Source of the DNA: JBJXFE01 sp046153875
GTDB lineage: Bacteria > Planctomycetota > Phycisphaerae > Phycisphaerales > UBA1924
Assembly: GCA_046153875.1 (NCBI GenBank)
Contig: JBJXFE010000009.1
Location: forward strand, 124,001-188,000
Reading direction: 5' to 3'
DNA length: 64,000 nucleotides
Positions 33,421-42,557 of the stretch are shown here, in pieces. Numbering within the stretch: the first letter of the stretch is position 1; each line of letters starts with the position of its first letter. A program made the position numbers and the translations under genes. The notes under the pieces were generated by a model. That model ran no database searches. It had not been told where the DNA came from and saw only the letters and a program-made list of their open reading frames with translations.

Positions 33421-36360
33421 GTGCCCGACCCCCGCGACACGCCGGCGATGCGCCAGTTCGCCTGCTTCAAGCAGCGGCACCCGGACTGCGTCCTGCTCTT
33501 CCGCGTCGGCGATTTCTACGAGACGTTCGACGACGACGCGGTCACGGTCAGCAAGGCCCTGGGCCTCACGCTCACCAAGCGGACCGAGGGCGTCCCCATG
33601 GCGGGCGTGCCGTACCACCAGCTCGAGTCGTACCTCCGCCGCCTGATCCGCCTCGGGTTCCGCGTCGCGGTCTGCGACCAGGTCCAGGACCCGCGCGAGG
33701 TCAAGAGCGGGCAGATCGTCGCCCGTGCCGTCACACGAGTCATCACGCCCGGAACGCTCGTGGACGACGGGCTCCTCGACGCCGGGTCGTCCAACAAGCT
33801 CGCCGCTGTCGTGATGAACGACAGGCCCGGGGGCGTTCCGCCTCGCGGGGGCGGTAAGAGCAGGCGATCCCCCAACGCTGGATCAGGCCCGGGGCCCACA
33901 CCAGCCGAGAACGCCGCGGTCAGCGTCGCCGTCGTCGAAGCCTCAACGGGCGCATTCACGATCTTCGACTGCCCCCTCCCGGCGCTCGGCGACGAACTGG
34001 CGAGCCGAGGCGTTCACGAGTTGCTGCACTCGGACGCCCCGGAGGAACCGCTCGCGTCCGCTCTCAGGACTCTGCCCATCGCCAGGACGCCGCGGCCGGG
34101 CTGGCATTTCCGCCACGCCGAGGCGATCGAGGCCGTCACAGGGCAGTTCAAGGTCAAGACTCTCGCGGGCTTCGGCCTCGGCGACGACGACCCGTCGATC
34201 CCGCCCGCGGGCGCCGTGATCCGGTACTTGCAGGAGACCCAGGCCGCATGTGAGGACGATCCGCAGATCGTCGGGGTCCACGGCACGGCCAACCAAGGCT
34301 CGAGCAAGCATCCGGTGATGAGCGCGCGCCGCCCCACGCTGGCCCACCTGCTCCCGCCGCGCCGCGAAGACCCCGGCGGCGTCTGCACTCTCGACTCGGT
34401 CAGCCTGCGGGCGTTAGAGGTCGAGCGGACGATCCGCGGCGGGGCGGGCCCCGGCACGCCGACCGGCAGCCCGATCGAGGGATCGCTGCTGGGCGTGTTC
34501 ACGGGGCCGGGCGGCCAAGGCGGGTGCCGCACCGCCATGGGTCGCAGACTGGTCCGCGAGTGGCTCTGCCGCCCGCTGGCGAAACTCGACGCGATCGCGG
34601 ACCGGCACGCGGGCGTCGCCGTGCTGGTCGAGGATCGCCGCACCGCGGAAGCGCTGGGCGGATCGCTCGACAGGGTGCAGGATATCGCGCGGATCGCAGG
34701 GCGGGTGGCCCTGGGCCGGGCCACCCCGCGCGACCTCGTGGCGCTCGGCGCTTCGCTCGGGCGGATTGACCGGATCGCGGGCGTCATTGACGGCGCGCCC
34801 GCGTTCGCATCGCGCCTCTCGACCATCCGTGTGCTGCACGCTGACCTGGAGCCGATCGCGCGCGACATCGCGACGCGGTGCGTCGAGGCCCCGCCCCCCC
34901 ACCTCCGCGAGGGCGGGCTCTTCCGCGACGGCATCGACGCGACGCTCGACGAATCACGCTTGCTGCAGCGCGACGCGACGGCGTGGCTCACCGCGTACCA
35001 GGCGCGGCTCATCAGCGAGCACGGGCTGCCGAGCCTGAAGGTCGGCTTCAACAGCATCTTCGGGTACTACATCGAGCTTCCGTCCGCCCAGTCGAAACGG
35101 GCCCCGGCCGAGTTTTCCCGCAAGCAGACGCTGACCAAGGCGGAGCGGTATACCACGCCCGAGCTCAAGACCTTCGAGACGAAGGTCACGACCGCCCAGG
35201 AGCGGGCGATCGACCGCGAACGCCAGCTCTTCGACGAGCTTGCCGGCGGCGCGGCCGCCGTGATCCCTGCGATCTCCGCCTTCGCCCGGATCGTCGCCGA
35301 GCTCGACGTGCTGCTGTGCTTCGCGGACAAGGCCGTGCGGAGCGGCTGGACGCGACCGGAGATGACCGACGAACCCGTCCTCGTCGTCGCGGGCGGGCGG
35401 CACCCGGTGCTGGAGGAAACGCTGGGCGACCGGTTCGTCCCGAACGACGCGGCGCTGGGAAGAGACGAAGAGACGGAGGGACAGCGAGACCCTGACCCCG
35501 CAAGCGACCGAGTTCAGTCGGCGACACCGGACGACGTGTCACCGTCTCACCGCCTCACCGTCTCACCGTCTCTCGCGCTCATCACCGGCCCCAACATGGC
35601 CGGCAAATCGACCTTCATCCGCCAGACCGCGCTGATCGTGCTCCTCGCCCATGCTGGCGCGTTCGTACCCGCCGAGCGGGCGACGATCGGCCTGACCGAC
35701 CGCATCTTCACGCGCGTCGGGGCCGACGACGCCCTGCACGCCGGGCAGTCCACGTTCCTCGTCGAGATGGTCGAGACGGCCAACATTCTCAACCACGCCA
35801 CGGGCCGCTCGCTGGTCATCCTCGACGAGATCGGGCGCGGCACCAGCACCCTCGACGGGCTCTCCCTCGCGTGGGCGATCGCCGAGCGGCTCGCGGGCGA
35901 AGGGGACCGCCCCGGGCCCCGCACGCTCTTCGCCACCCACTACCACGAGCTGACCGAACTCGAAGAGCGTCTGCCCGGTCGCGTGCGGAACCTGCACGTC
36001 TCCGTGCGCGAATGGGGCGAGCAGATCGTCTTCCTCCACCGCATCCTCCCCGGGCGCACCGACCGGAGCTACGGCATCCACGTCGCCAAGCTCGCGGGCC
36101 TGCCCGAGAGCGTCGTCGCCCGCGCCCGCGAGGTGCTCGAATCCCTCGCCGTGCATCACGGCCCGGCCGCGTCGCGCGAGCGCACGAAGGCCGTGCCGTC
36201 CGCGCCGCCCCCGAACGGTCAGCTCGGCCTGTTCACGGAGTTCGTCCCCCACCCTGCGGTGGACGAACTGCGCGAGATCAAGCTCGACGCGCTCTCGCCC
36301 ATGCAGGCGTTCGATGCGCTGCGACGGCTCAAGGGCATGACCGAGGCCGCCGACGCGTGA
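33421..36360 (+). CDS. mutS: DNA mismatch repair protein MutS, enlarged
   Basis: Recognises mismatches and starts repair. Domain I carries FRVGDFYETFDDDA (the mismatch-reading Phe-x-Glu appears as FYETF). Domain V carries Walker A GPNMAGKST (residues 723-731), LVEMVETANIL, LDEIGRGTSTLDG and ATHYHEL. At 979 aa it is about 100 residues longer than usual, with two odd inserts: a Gly/Pro/Arg-rich one in the connector domain (about residues 137-160) and a repeat-encoded one just before Walker A (about residues 681-717). GTG start, 21 nt after the TPM gene. No mutL is in the window. Confidence 0.94.
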   Translation: MPDPRDTPAMRQFACFKQRHPDCVLLFRVGDFYETFDDDAVTVSKALGLTLTKRTEGVPMAGVPYHQLESYLRRLIRLGFRVAVCDQVQDPREVKSGQIVARAVTRVITPGTLVDDGLLDAGSSNKLAAVVMNDRPGGVPPRGGGKSRRSPNAGSGPGPTPAENAAVSVAVVEASTGAFTIFDCPLPALGDELASRGVHELLHSDAPEEPLASALRTLPIARTPRPGWHFRHAEAIEAVTGQFKVKTLAGFGLGDDDPSIPPAGAVIRYLQETQAACEDDPQIVGVHGTANQGSSKHPVMSARRPTLAHLLPPRREDPGGVCTLDSVSLRALEVERTIRGGAGPGTPTGSPIEGSLLGVFTGPGGQGGCRTAMGRRLVREWLCRPLAKLDAIADRHAGVAVLVEDRRTAEALGGSLDRVQDIARIAGRVALGRATPRDLVALGASLGRIDRIAGVIDGAPAFASRLSTIRVLHADLEPIARDIATRCVEAPPPHLREGGLFRDGIDATLDESRLLQRDATAWLTAYQARLISEHGLPSLKVGFNSIFGYYIELPSAQSKRAPAEFSRKQTLTKAERYTTPELKTFETKVTTAQERAIDRERQLFDELAGGAAAVIPAISAFARIVAELDVLLCFADKAVRSGWTRPEMTDEPVLVVAGGRHPVLEETLGDRFVPNDAALGRDEETEGQRDPDPASDRVQSATPDDVSPSHRLTVSPSLALITGPNMAGKSTFIRQTALIVLLAHAGAFVPAERATIGLTDRIFTRVGADDALHAGQSTFLVEMVETANILNHATGRSLVILDEIGRGTSTLDGLSLAWAIAERLAGEGDRPGPRTLFATHYHELTELEERLPGRVRNLHVSVREWGEQIVFLHRILPGRTDRSYGIHVAKLAGLPESVVARAREVLESLAVHHGPAASRERTKAVPSAPPPNGQLGLFTEFVPHPAVDELREIKLDALSPMQAFDALRRLKGMTEAADA
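35461..35573. repeat. Inverted-repeat and tandem-repeat insertion inside mutS
   Basis: The left arm 35461-35490 (starting AGAGACGAAGAGACGG) and the right arm 35544-35573 are imperfect inverted repeats matching at about 22 of 30 positions. The right arm is itself four 8-bp units at 35540-35571: CACCGTCT, CACCGCCT, CACCGTCT, CACCGTCT. The whole stretch stays in frame and adds about 35 residues that have no counterpart in MutS. Confidence 0.7.
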
Positions 36361-36412
36361 ACGCGCCGCCGCGCGCGGCGACAACGCCGCGACCCCCGGT
36401 TACGATCTGCCC

Positions 36413-38245
36413 ATGCCGGACCCGTCGGTCACGATGCACGCCCTGACGCTCGCGCAGGCCGCCGCGCACGAGGGCACGCTCGCCCGTGACCTCGTCGTGA
36501 TCCTCGCCACCGCCGGGCTGACCGCCCTCCTGCTCAACCGCCTGCGGTTGCCGACGATGCCGGGTTTTCTGATCGCGGGCGCCGTCATCGGCCCGCACGC
36601 CTTCGGGTTCATCGCCGACACGGGCAACGTGGAGTCCGTCTCCCAGCTCTCGACGATGCTGCTCATGTTCACCATCGGGCTGCAGCTCGACCTCTCGCGC
36701 GTCCGCAGCGGATTCTTCTCGATCGTCGGGTGCGCCGCCCTCGCGACGCTGGTGATGACCGGCATCGGCTGGCTCCTGGCGTACCCCTTCGTCGGGCGCT
36801 GGCCGTCGGCGCTGGTGGTCGCGATGGGCATGTCCGTCGCCGCCACCGCCGCCCCGCTCCGCATGCTGGAGACGCGCCGCGAGCTCCACGCGCCGCACGG
36901 TCGCCTGGCCTTCGGTATCACCCTGTTCCAGGACCTGCTCGCCGTCGCGATGCTGGCGACGCTCCCGGCGATCGCCCACTGGGGAGGCGTCGCCCCGGGC
37001 GACGCCGGAACGCGACGCACGATGGGCGAGCTCGCCGTCGGCTCGGCCAAGGCCATCGGCGGCATCGCGGCGCTCATCATCGCCGGCCGCGTCATCCTGC
37101 CCCGCATCCTGCTCGAATCGACCCGTGTCGGCGGCGAAGTCCTCATCGTCGTGTCGGCGTCCGTCGCGCTCGGTGCGGCTGTCTTCACGGCGTACCTGGG
37201 CTTCAGCCCCGAACTCGGCGCGTTCCTCGCGGGGTTCCTGCTCGCCAGCACCCCGTTCCGCTATCAGATCGCCGGGCAGCTCCTGCCCATGCGCGACCTG
37301 TTCCTGGCGGTGTTCTTCACCGCGATCGGCCTGGCCCTGCCCGTCTCGAAGGTCGCCGAAGGCTGGTGGATCGTGCTGCTCGGACTGGTCGGGCTGGGTG
37401 CGGTCAAGGTCGTCGGCATCACCGCGTCGGCGTGGGCGATGGGATCGTCGGCCCGCGTCGCGTTCCTGGCCGCGACCACACTCGCCGCCGCGGGCGAGTT
37501 CACCCTCGTGGTCATCGCCCAGGCCTCGGGGCGGTCGCTGCTGACACCCGACGAAACCGGCTACGCCATCGCCGTCGTCGGGCTTTCCATCATCTCCGCG
37601 CCGTTGCTCGTGCGCCTGGGTCACGCCGCGGGGCCGAGGCTGGACCGGGTTCCGAACGTGCCGTGGGTCCGCCGCATGGCGCTCGGCGGCGCCGCGGACG
37701 CGGCGCCCGAGGCCCCCGCACGGGTGCCGCCCGATCCGGCTGATGCGCTGGGCGCGGCGCCCGGCGGCCGCGCGTCGCACGCCATTGTCGCGGGGTTCGG
37801 CCCGGTCGGGCGGGCCGTCGCCGACGCCCTGGAGCGTCGCGGCGTCGCCCTCACCATCATTGAGCTCAACCCCAAGACGATCCAGCGCCAGGCAGGGCTC
37901 GGCAGGCGCATGGTCTACGGCGACGCCTCGAACCCGGAGGTCCTCGAATCGGCGGGGCTCGGCTCCGCGGACGCGGTGATCCTGACCATGCCCGACGAGG
38001 AGGCGACCATCCAGGCCTGCCGCGTCGTACGGACACTGCGCCCGGATATTTTCATCGCGGCCCGCGCGAACGTACTCAGCAAGGCCCTCCAAGCCATGCA
38101 GCTCGGCGCCGACCACGTGGTCGTCGAGGAGATGGCGGCGGCCGAGGCCATGGCCGCCCAGGTCCTGGCGAAGCTCCGCCAGCGCGCGTCCGGCGAAGAC
38201 CTGGGCCCGAAGCTGTACGAGTTCCCGCCGATCGGCAGGGTCTGA
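36413..38245 (+). CDS. Monovalent cation:proton antiporter, CPA2 family, with RCK domain
   Basis: 610 aa. About 12-13 helices form the Na+/H+ exchanger fold (GFLIAGAVIGPHAFGF, FTIGLQLDLSRV, FSPELGAFLAGFLLAST, FFTAIGLALPV). A linker near residues 410-450 leads to a cytosolic TrkA-N/RCK nucleotide-binding domain (HAIVAGFGPVGRAVADALER; YGDASNPEVLESAGL). This is the KefB/KefC-like layout, usually K+ efflux gated by nucleotide or redox ligands. Starts 52 nt after mutS. Confidence 0.88.
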   Translation: MPDPSVTMHALTLAQAAAHEGTLARDLVVILATAGLTALLLNRLRLPTMPGFLIAGAVIGPHAFGFIADTGNVESVSQLSTMLLMFTIGLQLDLSRVRSGFFSIVGCAALATLVMTGIGWLLAYPFVGRWPSALVVAMGMSVAATAAPLRMLETRRELHAPHGRLAFGITLFQDLLAVAMLATLPAIAHWGGVAPGDAGTRRTMGELAVGSAKAIGGIAALIIAGRVILPRILLESTRVGGEVLIVVSASVALGAAVFTAYLGFSPELGAFLAGFLLASTPFRYQIAGQLLPMRDLFLAVFFTAIGLALPVSKVAEGWWIVLLGLVGLGAVKVVGITASAWAMGSSARVAFLAATTLAAAGEFTLVVIAQASGRSLLTPDETGYAIAVVGLSIISAPLLVRLGHAAGPRLDRVPNVPWVRRMALGGAADAAPEAPARVPPDPADALGAAPGGRASHAIVAGFGPVGRAVADALERRGVALTIIELNPKTIQRQAGLGRRMVYGDASNPEVLESAGLGSADAVILTMPDEEATIQACRVVRTLRPDIFIAARANVLSKALQAMQLGADHVVVEEMAAAEAMAAQVLAKLRQRASGEDLGPKLYEFPPIGRV

Positions 38246-38305
38246 CGTGCGGCGCGCCCGCGCGCGTCATTACCGCCCGGCGGTCCGAACCCGCTTCCGG
38301 CCCCG

Positions 38306-39052
38306 CTACTGGTCCTTGATCAGTTTCAGTTCGTCCCGCAGGATCGCGGCGAGTTCGTAGTTCTCGCGCTCGAGGGCGTCGGCCAGGCGGGCCTTGAGCT
38401 CCGACGTTTGGCTCACGGGCAGCTTGGGCACCAGCGCTTCGCGCATCCCCCGGAGCATCTGGACCTCGCTGGACTGCTCAAAGCCCTCCGGCTCGTCCTG
38501 GTCGGCGAAGTGCCGGCGCAGCGCCTCGAGCCCCTCGTCGATCGCGTGGATGGCCGCCTTCGGCTCGTTGTCCTTGATCGCCTGCCCCGCCATCGCCCGC
38601 GCCCGCATCATGGTGATGTACGCCCTGAACTGCTCCAGCAGCGTGCGGTCGGCCTCGGTGGCCGCGTGCTGGGCACACAGGTCCAGAACCCGCAGGTTCC
38701 GGGTCGTGTCCCGAACGACGCCCTCGAAGTCCTCCAGCACCAGCAGCGCCATGTACCGGTGGTAGTACTGCACCGCCTCGTCGCGGAGCGCCTGGCACTC
38801 CTCGGGCGTCAGCGCAATCTTCTTGTTCTCGGTCCGGGCCTCGTCGATCCGGGCCTCGTGGAACTCCAGGAGGCTGTCGAACCCCTCCGGGCGGACGCCG
38901 TCCGGTCGGCCGTCGGCGTACATCTGAAGGATGCCCAGATCGAGGCGTATCTGGATGCGGGGCTCCCCATCCTGCCCTTCTATGAGCCGAACGTTGAGCT
39001 TCCCGGGCTCAAAGGGCCATTCGTCAAGCAGGCGGGTGAGATCGGGCCCCAT
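38306..39052 (-). CDS. UVR-motif (UvrB/UvrC C-terminal) protein
   Basis: 248 aa, cytoplasmic, mostly helical. The last about 40 residues, SELKARLADALERENYELAA followed by ILRDELK, match the UVR helical hairpin used for protein contacts in UvrB, UvrC, ClpC and McsA. The N-terminal half (LTRLLDEWPFEPGKLNVRLI, then IQIRLDLGILQMYADGRPDG) resembles a planctomycete domain of unknown function seen in similar proteins. No CxxC zinc motifs, unlike McsA. It diverges from the sigma factor gene. Confidence 0.7.
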   Translation of the reverse strand: MGPDLTRLLDEWPFEPGKLNVRLIEGQDGEPRIQIRLDLGILQMYADGRPDGVRPEGFDSLLEFHEARIDEARTENKKIALTPEECQALRDEAVQYYHRYMALLVLEDFEGVVRDTTRNLRVLDLCAQHAATEADRTLLEQFRAYITMMRARAMAGQAIKDNEPKAAIHAIDEGLEALRRHFADQDEPEGFEQSSEVQMLRGMREALVPKLPVSQTSELKARLADALERENYELAAILRDELKLIKDQ

Positions 39053-39087
39053 GGCGATAAATGCCCTCGCACTCCCGGTTTCCAACC

Positions 39088-39098
39088 CTTATACTATA
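39088..39098 (-). promoter_or_regulatory. AT-rich -10 candidate for the UVR-motif gene
   Basis: Read on minus, this 11-bp stretch is TATAGTATAAG, containing two overlapping -10-like words in otherwise GC-rich DNA, 36-46 nt before the ATG. No good -35 is seen at 16-18 nt. The rest of the 296-nt divergent region (39053-39348) shows no clear promoter for the sigma gene. Confidence 0.35.
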
Positions 39099-39348
39099 CG
39101 CCGATTTTGGAGGCTAGGCCGCACGCGCGACGGCTCCGAGAACCCGGACGCGCGGGCGGCACACGCCGGGCAGTCGGCGCGACCGACTGACGGGTCGCGG
39201 GCATGGAAGTCCCGCGTCGCCTCATCGCGTCAAGGACAGCGCGGCCGTCGTCGATGAAACACCGAACGCCCGGAGAGCGAACGGTGTTGTGGCCCGCTCC
39301 GCGGGCGCAGGGGAGAAGCAGGGCGTCCGCCGGGGAGAGGTGGTCGGC

Positions 39349-40308
39349 ATGGGCAGCGCGATTCGTTCCGGAGGCTCGGGCGAAGTACAGTCCGATCTCC
39401 AGCTCTACCTGCGCGAGATCAACGGCACCGCGCTGTTGACCGCCGAGGACGAGCGCGTCCTGGGCTGGGCCATCATCAACGACAACTGCCCCAAGGCGCG
39501 CGAGCGGATGATCCGCGCCAACCTGCGGCTGGTCGTCGCCATCGCCAAGAACTACGCCAACCGCGGCCTGCCCCTCACCGACCTGATCGAGGAGGGCAAC
39601 ATCGGGCTCATGCGCGCCGTCGAGGGCTTCGACCCCGCGCAGGGCGCCCGCTTCAGCACCTACGCCTCCTGGTGGATCAAGCAGGCCATCAAGCGGGCCC
39701 TGATCAACGCCACCCAGCCGATCCACGTCCCGGCGTACATGGTCGAGCTCATCGCCAAGTGGAAGGAAGCCTCGCGCCGGCTCGAGGCCGCCTTGGGCGC
39801 CCCGCCGACGATGCAGCAGCTCGCCGAGGCGATGAACCTCCCGGTGCGGAAGATCCGCATCATCAAGCGCGCGGTCAAGGCCTTCCACTCGGCTTCCCAC
39901 GGCGTGACGGACAACGACGGAGAGCTGATGAGCCTGGGCGAGCTGATCGCCGACGCCAAGACCGCCCCACCCAACGACTCGATGCTCCGCGACGACGAGC
40001 TGGGCACGCTCAAGCAGCTCCTCGAGTCGATCGACGAGCGCGAAGCCGAGATCCTCAAGCTGCGGTTCGGGCTCGACGGGCAGGAGCCCCTCACCCTCAA
40101 GCAGATCGCCGACGAGGTCGGGATCAGCCGCGAGCGCGTCCGCCAGATCGTGGACGAGGCCCTCACCAAGCTCAACGCCCAGATCAGCGACGAGCGCCCC
40201 AGCCGGTTCTTCAAGGAGAACCTGACCCGCCGGGGCGAGCCGCTCTCCCTGGCGCGCAGCCGCACCGCGGCCGCCCGCAGGCACTACCGCCAGCGGGCCG
40301 CGGGCTGA
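39349..40308 (+). CDS. RNA polymerase sigma factor, sigma70 (RpoD/SigA-like)
   Basis: 319 aa. Region 1.2 (SDLQLYLREINGTALLTAED), region 2 (ANLRLVVAIAKNYANRGLPL, DLIEEGNIGLMRAVEGFDP, FSTYASWWIKQAIKRAL), region 3 and region 4.2 (LTLKQIADEVGISRERVRQI) are all present. It lacks region 1.1, so it resembles group 1/2 factors of planctomycetes. Whether it is the housekeeping factor cannot be told here. Start ATG 39349 has GGAGAGG upstream; a GTG at 39289 is an alternative. The C-terminal basic tail (RSRTAAARRHYRQRA) is unusual. Confidence 0.9.
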   Translation: MGSAIRSGGSGEVQSDLQLYLREINGTALLTAEDERVLGWAIINDNCPKARERMIRANLRLVVAIAKNYANRGLPLTDLIEEGNIGLMRAVEGFDPAQGARFSTYASWWIKQAIKRALINATQPIHVPAYMVELIAKWKEASRRLEAALGAPPTMQQLAEAMNLPVRKIRIIKRAVKAFHSASHGVTDNDGELMSLGELIADAKTAPPNDSMLRDDELGTLKQLLESIDEREAEILKLRFGLDGQEPLTLKQIADEVGISRERVRQIVDEALTKLNAQISDERPSRFFKENLTRRGEPLSLARSRTAAARRHYRQRAAG

Positions 40309-40326
40309 TCCCGCCTGATCTCTCGG

Positions 40327-40350
40327 AGCCGGGGCTGTTCCGCCCCGGTT
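40327..40350 (+). terminator. Weak terminator-like hairpin after the sigma gene
   Basis: AGCCGGGGC (40327-40335) and GCCCCGGTT (40342-40350) form a 9-bp stem with one G-U pair and a 6-nt loop, 18 nt after the sigma stop. There is no T tract beyond the two closing Ts, so intrinsic termination would be inefficient. Confidence 0.35.
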
Positions 40351-40498
40351 GATCGCGTCTGACCCCCGAAGGGCCGCCCCCGGGTGGCCGCTCGCAACGC
40401 ACCCCAGATCGGCATGACACGGCAGCCCTCGTGGACGCCGGGGCGGTGGTGCTTGTAGTATGAACCCCGGGTCCCCCTTCACGCGGAGCACAGACTTG

Positions 40499-42097
40499 AT
40501 GCGCCGATCCTTTTCTCCACGCCGTGCCTTGATCACGCTGTCCTTCACGGGCGCGACCTTCATCGGTGCGCCGGCCGACGCCCAGGACACCGTCGTGAAC
40601 GAGGTCAACGCCCAATACGCCCGCGTCCCCGCGCCCAAGCGCAGCGATCGCGTACTGCTCCCGCTGGTCGCGAAGATGGACGCCCCCCCCGCTTCGGTGG
40701 CCCGGGTGGAGCAGGCGATGCTCCTTCCGGCCGGAGCCGCCGCGTGGTCCGCCGCGGAAGCCTGGGCCCTGGCCCCGAACCAGAAAGCCGTGCTCGTCGC
40801 GCTCGATCAGGTCACCAACGAGGAAGACCCGGCCGAGGCCATGGTCTTCGCGCAGCCGTACGGCGCCGAGGCCGTCGGCGCGACGAGCGAGGGCGTCACC
40901 CTCATCCGCGCCGAGTTGTACACCGAGCTGGGCGATCCCCCGATGCTCGCGGGCGCCAAGTTCCAGTACCTCGCCGGCCTGGAGCGCGTCGCCTGCCTGG
41001 TTCACGTCGAAGCCACACGCCTCGCCGCGGCCGGCGACCCCGGCGCGGCGATCGACGGGCTCGCGGACTGGGTGTTCTTCGGGCGCGAGATGACCGATCG
41101 GGCGTTCTTCAAGGAAGCACGCTGGGGGTACGCGACCATGATCGCTACCCTCGATCGCGTCCGCGACATCGCCTACACCGACTTCCGCGCCGGCGGTCGC
41201 AAGCTGAGCCCGGACCGCATCGGCGCCACCCTCCAGCGCCTGCGTGAGGACGGGTACCTGCGCGTCGACCGCCTGGTCTTCCCGATGGGGGACCGTGCCG
41301 CGACCCAGCAGGTCATCGACCGCGTGTTCATCGCGCGCGGGACCGCCGACCCCGCCACGTTCGCCCCGACCATGGCACGCCTGGCGAGCACGGACCGCCC
41401 GCTGCGCCTGTTCAGCGAATCGGCCAAGTGGGAGGCCGCGGGCGCGATCACCGCCGGATGGTTCGACCAGCACGAGATGGCGAAGAAGATCACGGACGAG
41501 TGGCGGGCGCGCTGGGACCTGCGCCCGTTCGACCCGTTGCTGTCGCTCCAGACCGAGTACGAGAAGATGGGGCGCGCCAGCTACGCCGCGATCAGCGCGG
41601 TGCTGCCGGACGCCGGAACCCTGCTCAACGACCGTGAAGTGCTCAAGGCGCAGCTCGTCGGGACGCGTTGCGCCCTGGGCCTGGTCGCGTTCTACTACGG
41701 CGCGGGGAACTTCCCGCTCGACCTGGCCGCCATCCGCCCGCGCTTCGTCCGCACCCTCGGCGGCGACCCGTTCAGTTCCGCCGGGCGCGACCGCGGCGGC
41801 GAACCCCCGTTGCAGTTCTTCGTCCCCATCCGCGACACCAAGGACCGCTTCGGCGCCCGGGAGACGCCCCGGCCCCACGAAGTCCGCGTCATCACGCCCG
41901 GCGGCGAGGGCAACTTCCTCACGCGCGTCGGCGACGATCAGTTCGTCCTCTACTCCGTCGGGCCCAACGGCCGCAAGGAGTGGGCCGAGAACGTCACGGC
42001 CGCGCCGGTGAAGAACTCGATCGGCGACCTGCTGCTCTGGCCGCCGGTGATCTCGCTCCACCGCGAGGAACTGCGCGCGACGGGCAAGCTGCGCTGA
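40499..42097 (+). CDS. Secreted protein of unknown function
   Basis: 532 aa, family not recognised. The start MRRSFSPRRALITLSFTGAT gives a signal peptide ending near ADAQ (residue about 29). The body is soluble, Ala/Arg/Asp-rich and mostly helical, without Cys pairs, repeats or enzyme motifs that I recognise. A region RVDRLVFPMGDRAATQQVID and a C-terminal strand-rich part (EVRVITPGGEGNFLTRVGDD, then FVLYSVGPNG) suggest at least two domains; the last resembles bacterial secretion-pseudopilin-like strands. It stands alone after the sigma gene. Confidence 0.55.
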   Translation: MRRSFSPRRALITLSFTGATFIGAPADAQDTVVNEVNAQYARVPAPKRSDRVLLPLVAKMDAPPASVARVEQAMLLPAGAAAWSAAEAWALAPNQKAVLVALDQVTNEEDPAEAMVFAQPYGAEAVGATSEGVTLIRAELYTELGDPPMLAGAKFQYLAGLERVACLVHVEATRLAAAGDPGAAIDGLADWVFFGREMTDRAFFKEARWGYATMIATLDRVRDIAYTDFRAGGRKLSPDRIGATLQRLREDGYLRVDRLVFPMGDRAATQQVIDRVFIARGTADPATFAPTMARLASTDRPLRLFSESAKWEAAGAITAGWFDQHEMAKKITDEWRARWDLRPFDPLLSLQTEYEKMGRASYAAISAVLPDAGTLLNDREVLKAQLVGTRCALGLVAFYYGAGNFPLDLAAIRPRFVRTLGGDPFSSAGRDRGGEPPLQFFVPIRDTKDRFGARETPRPHEVRVITPGGEGNFLTRVGDDQFVLYSVGPNGRKEWAENVTAAPVKNSIGDLLLWPPVISLHREELRATGKLR

Positions 42098-42110
42098 CAG
42101 GGCCGTGAGC

Positions 42111-42536
42111 ATGACGACGTTCCTGCTCAAGACCGAGCCCTCGGTGTTCTCGTACGACGACCTCGCGCGGCTCGGGAACACCCTCTGGGACGGCGTGACG
42201 AACAACGCGGCGCTCGCGCACATCCGCTCCGCGCGCCGCGGCGACGAGGCGTTCATCTACCACACGGGCGACGAGAAGCGAATCGTCGGGCTCGCCCGCA
42301 TTCTGAGCGACCCGGTCGAGGACCCGAAGAATCCGGGTCGGAACGCGAAGGGCGAGCCGAAGTTCGCCGTCTTCGGGCTCGAGGCCGTCAGGAAGGCCCC
42401 CTCGCCGGTCACGCTCACCCAGATCAGGAAGGACCGCAGGTTCGCCGCCTTCGCACTGGTGAAGCAGCCCCGGCTCAGTGTGATGCCCGTGCCGCCTGAG
42501 CTGGACGCGGCGCTGCGCGCGATGACGGGGCTCTGA
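42111..42536 (+). CDS. EVE-domain protein
   Basis: 141 aa, essentially one EVE (PUA-like) domain: FLLKTEPSVFSYDDLARLGN, TLWDGVTNNAALAHIRSARR, GDEAFIYHTGDEKRIVGLAR, and the middle strand PKFAVFGLEAVRKA. EVE domains bind modified bases in nucleic acids. The ATG at 42111 gives the conserved MTTFLLKTEPS start; an in-frame GTG two codons earlier is possible. It lies 13 nt after the previous gene. Confidence 0.88.
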   Translation: MTTFLLKTEPSVFSYDDLARLGNTLWDGVTNNAALAHIRSARRGDEAFIYHTGDEKRIVGLARILSDPVEDPKNPGRNAKGEPKFAVFGLEAVRKAPSPVTLTQIRKDRRFAAFALVKQPRLSVMPVPPELDAALRAMTGL

Positions 42537-42557
42537 GCGCGGCACCTTCCCGGGCCC

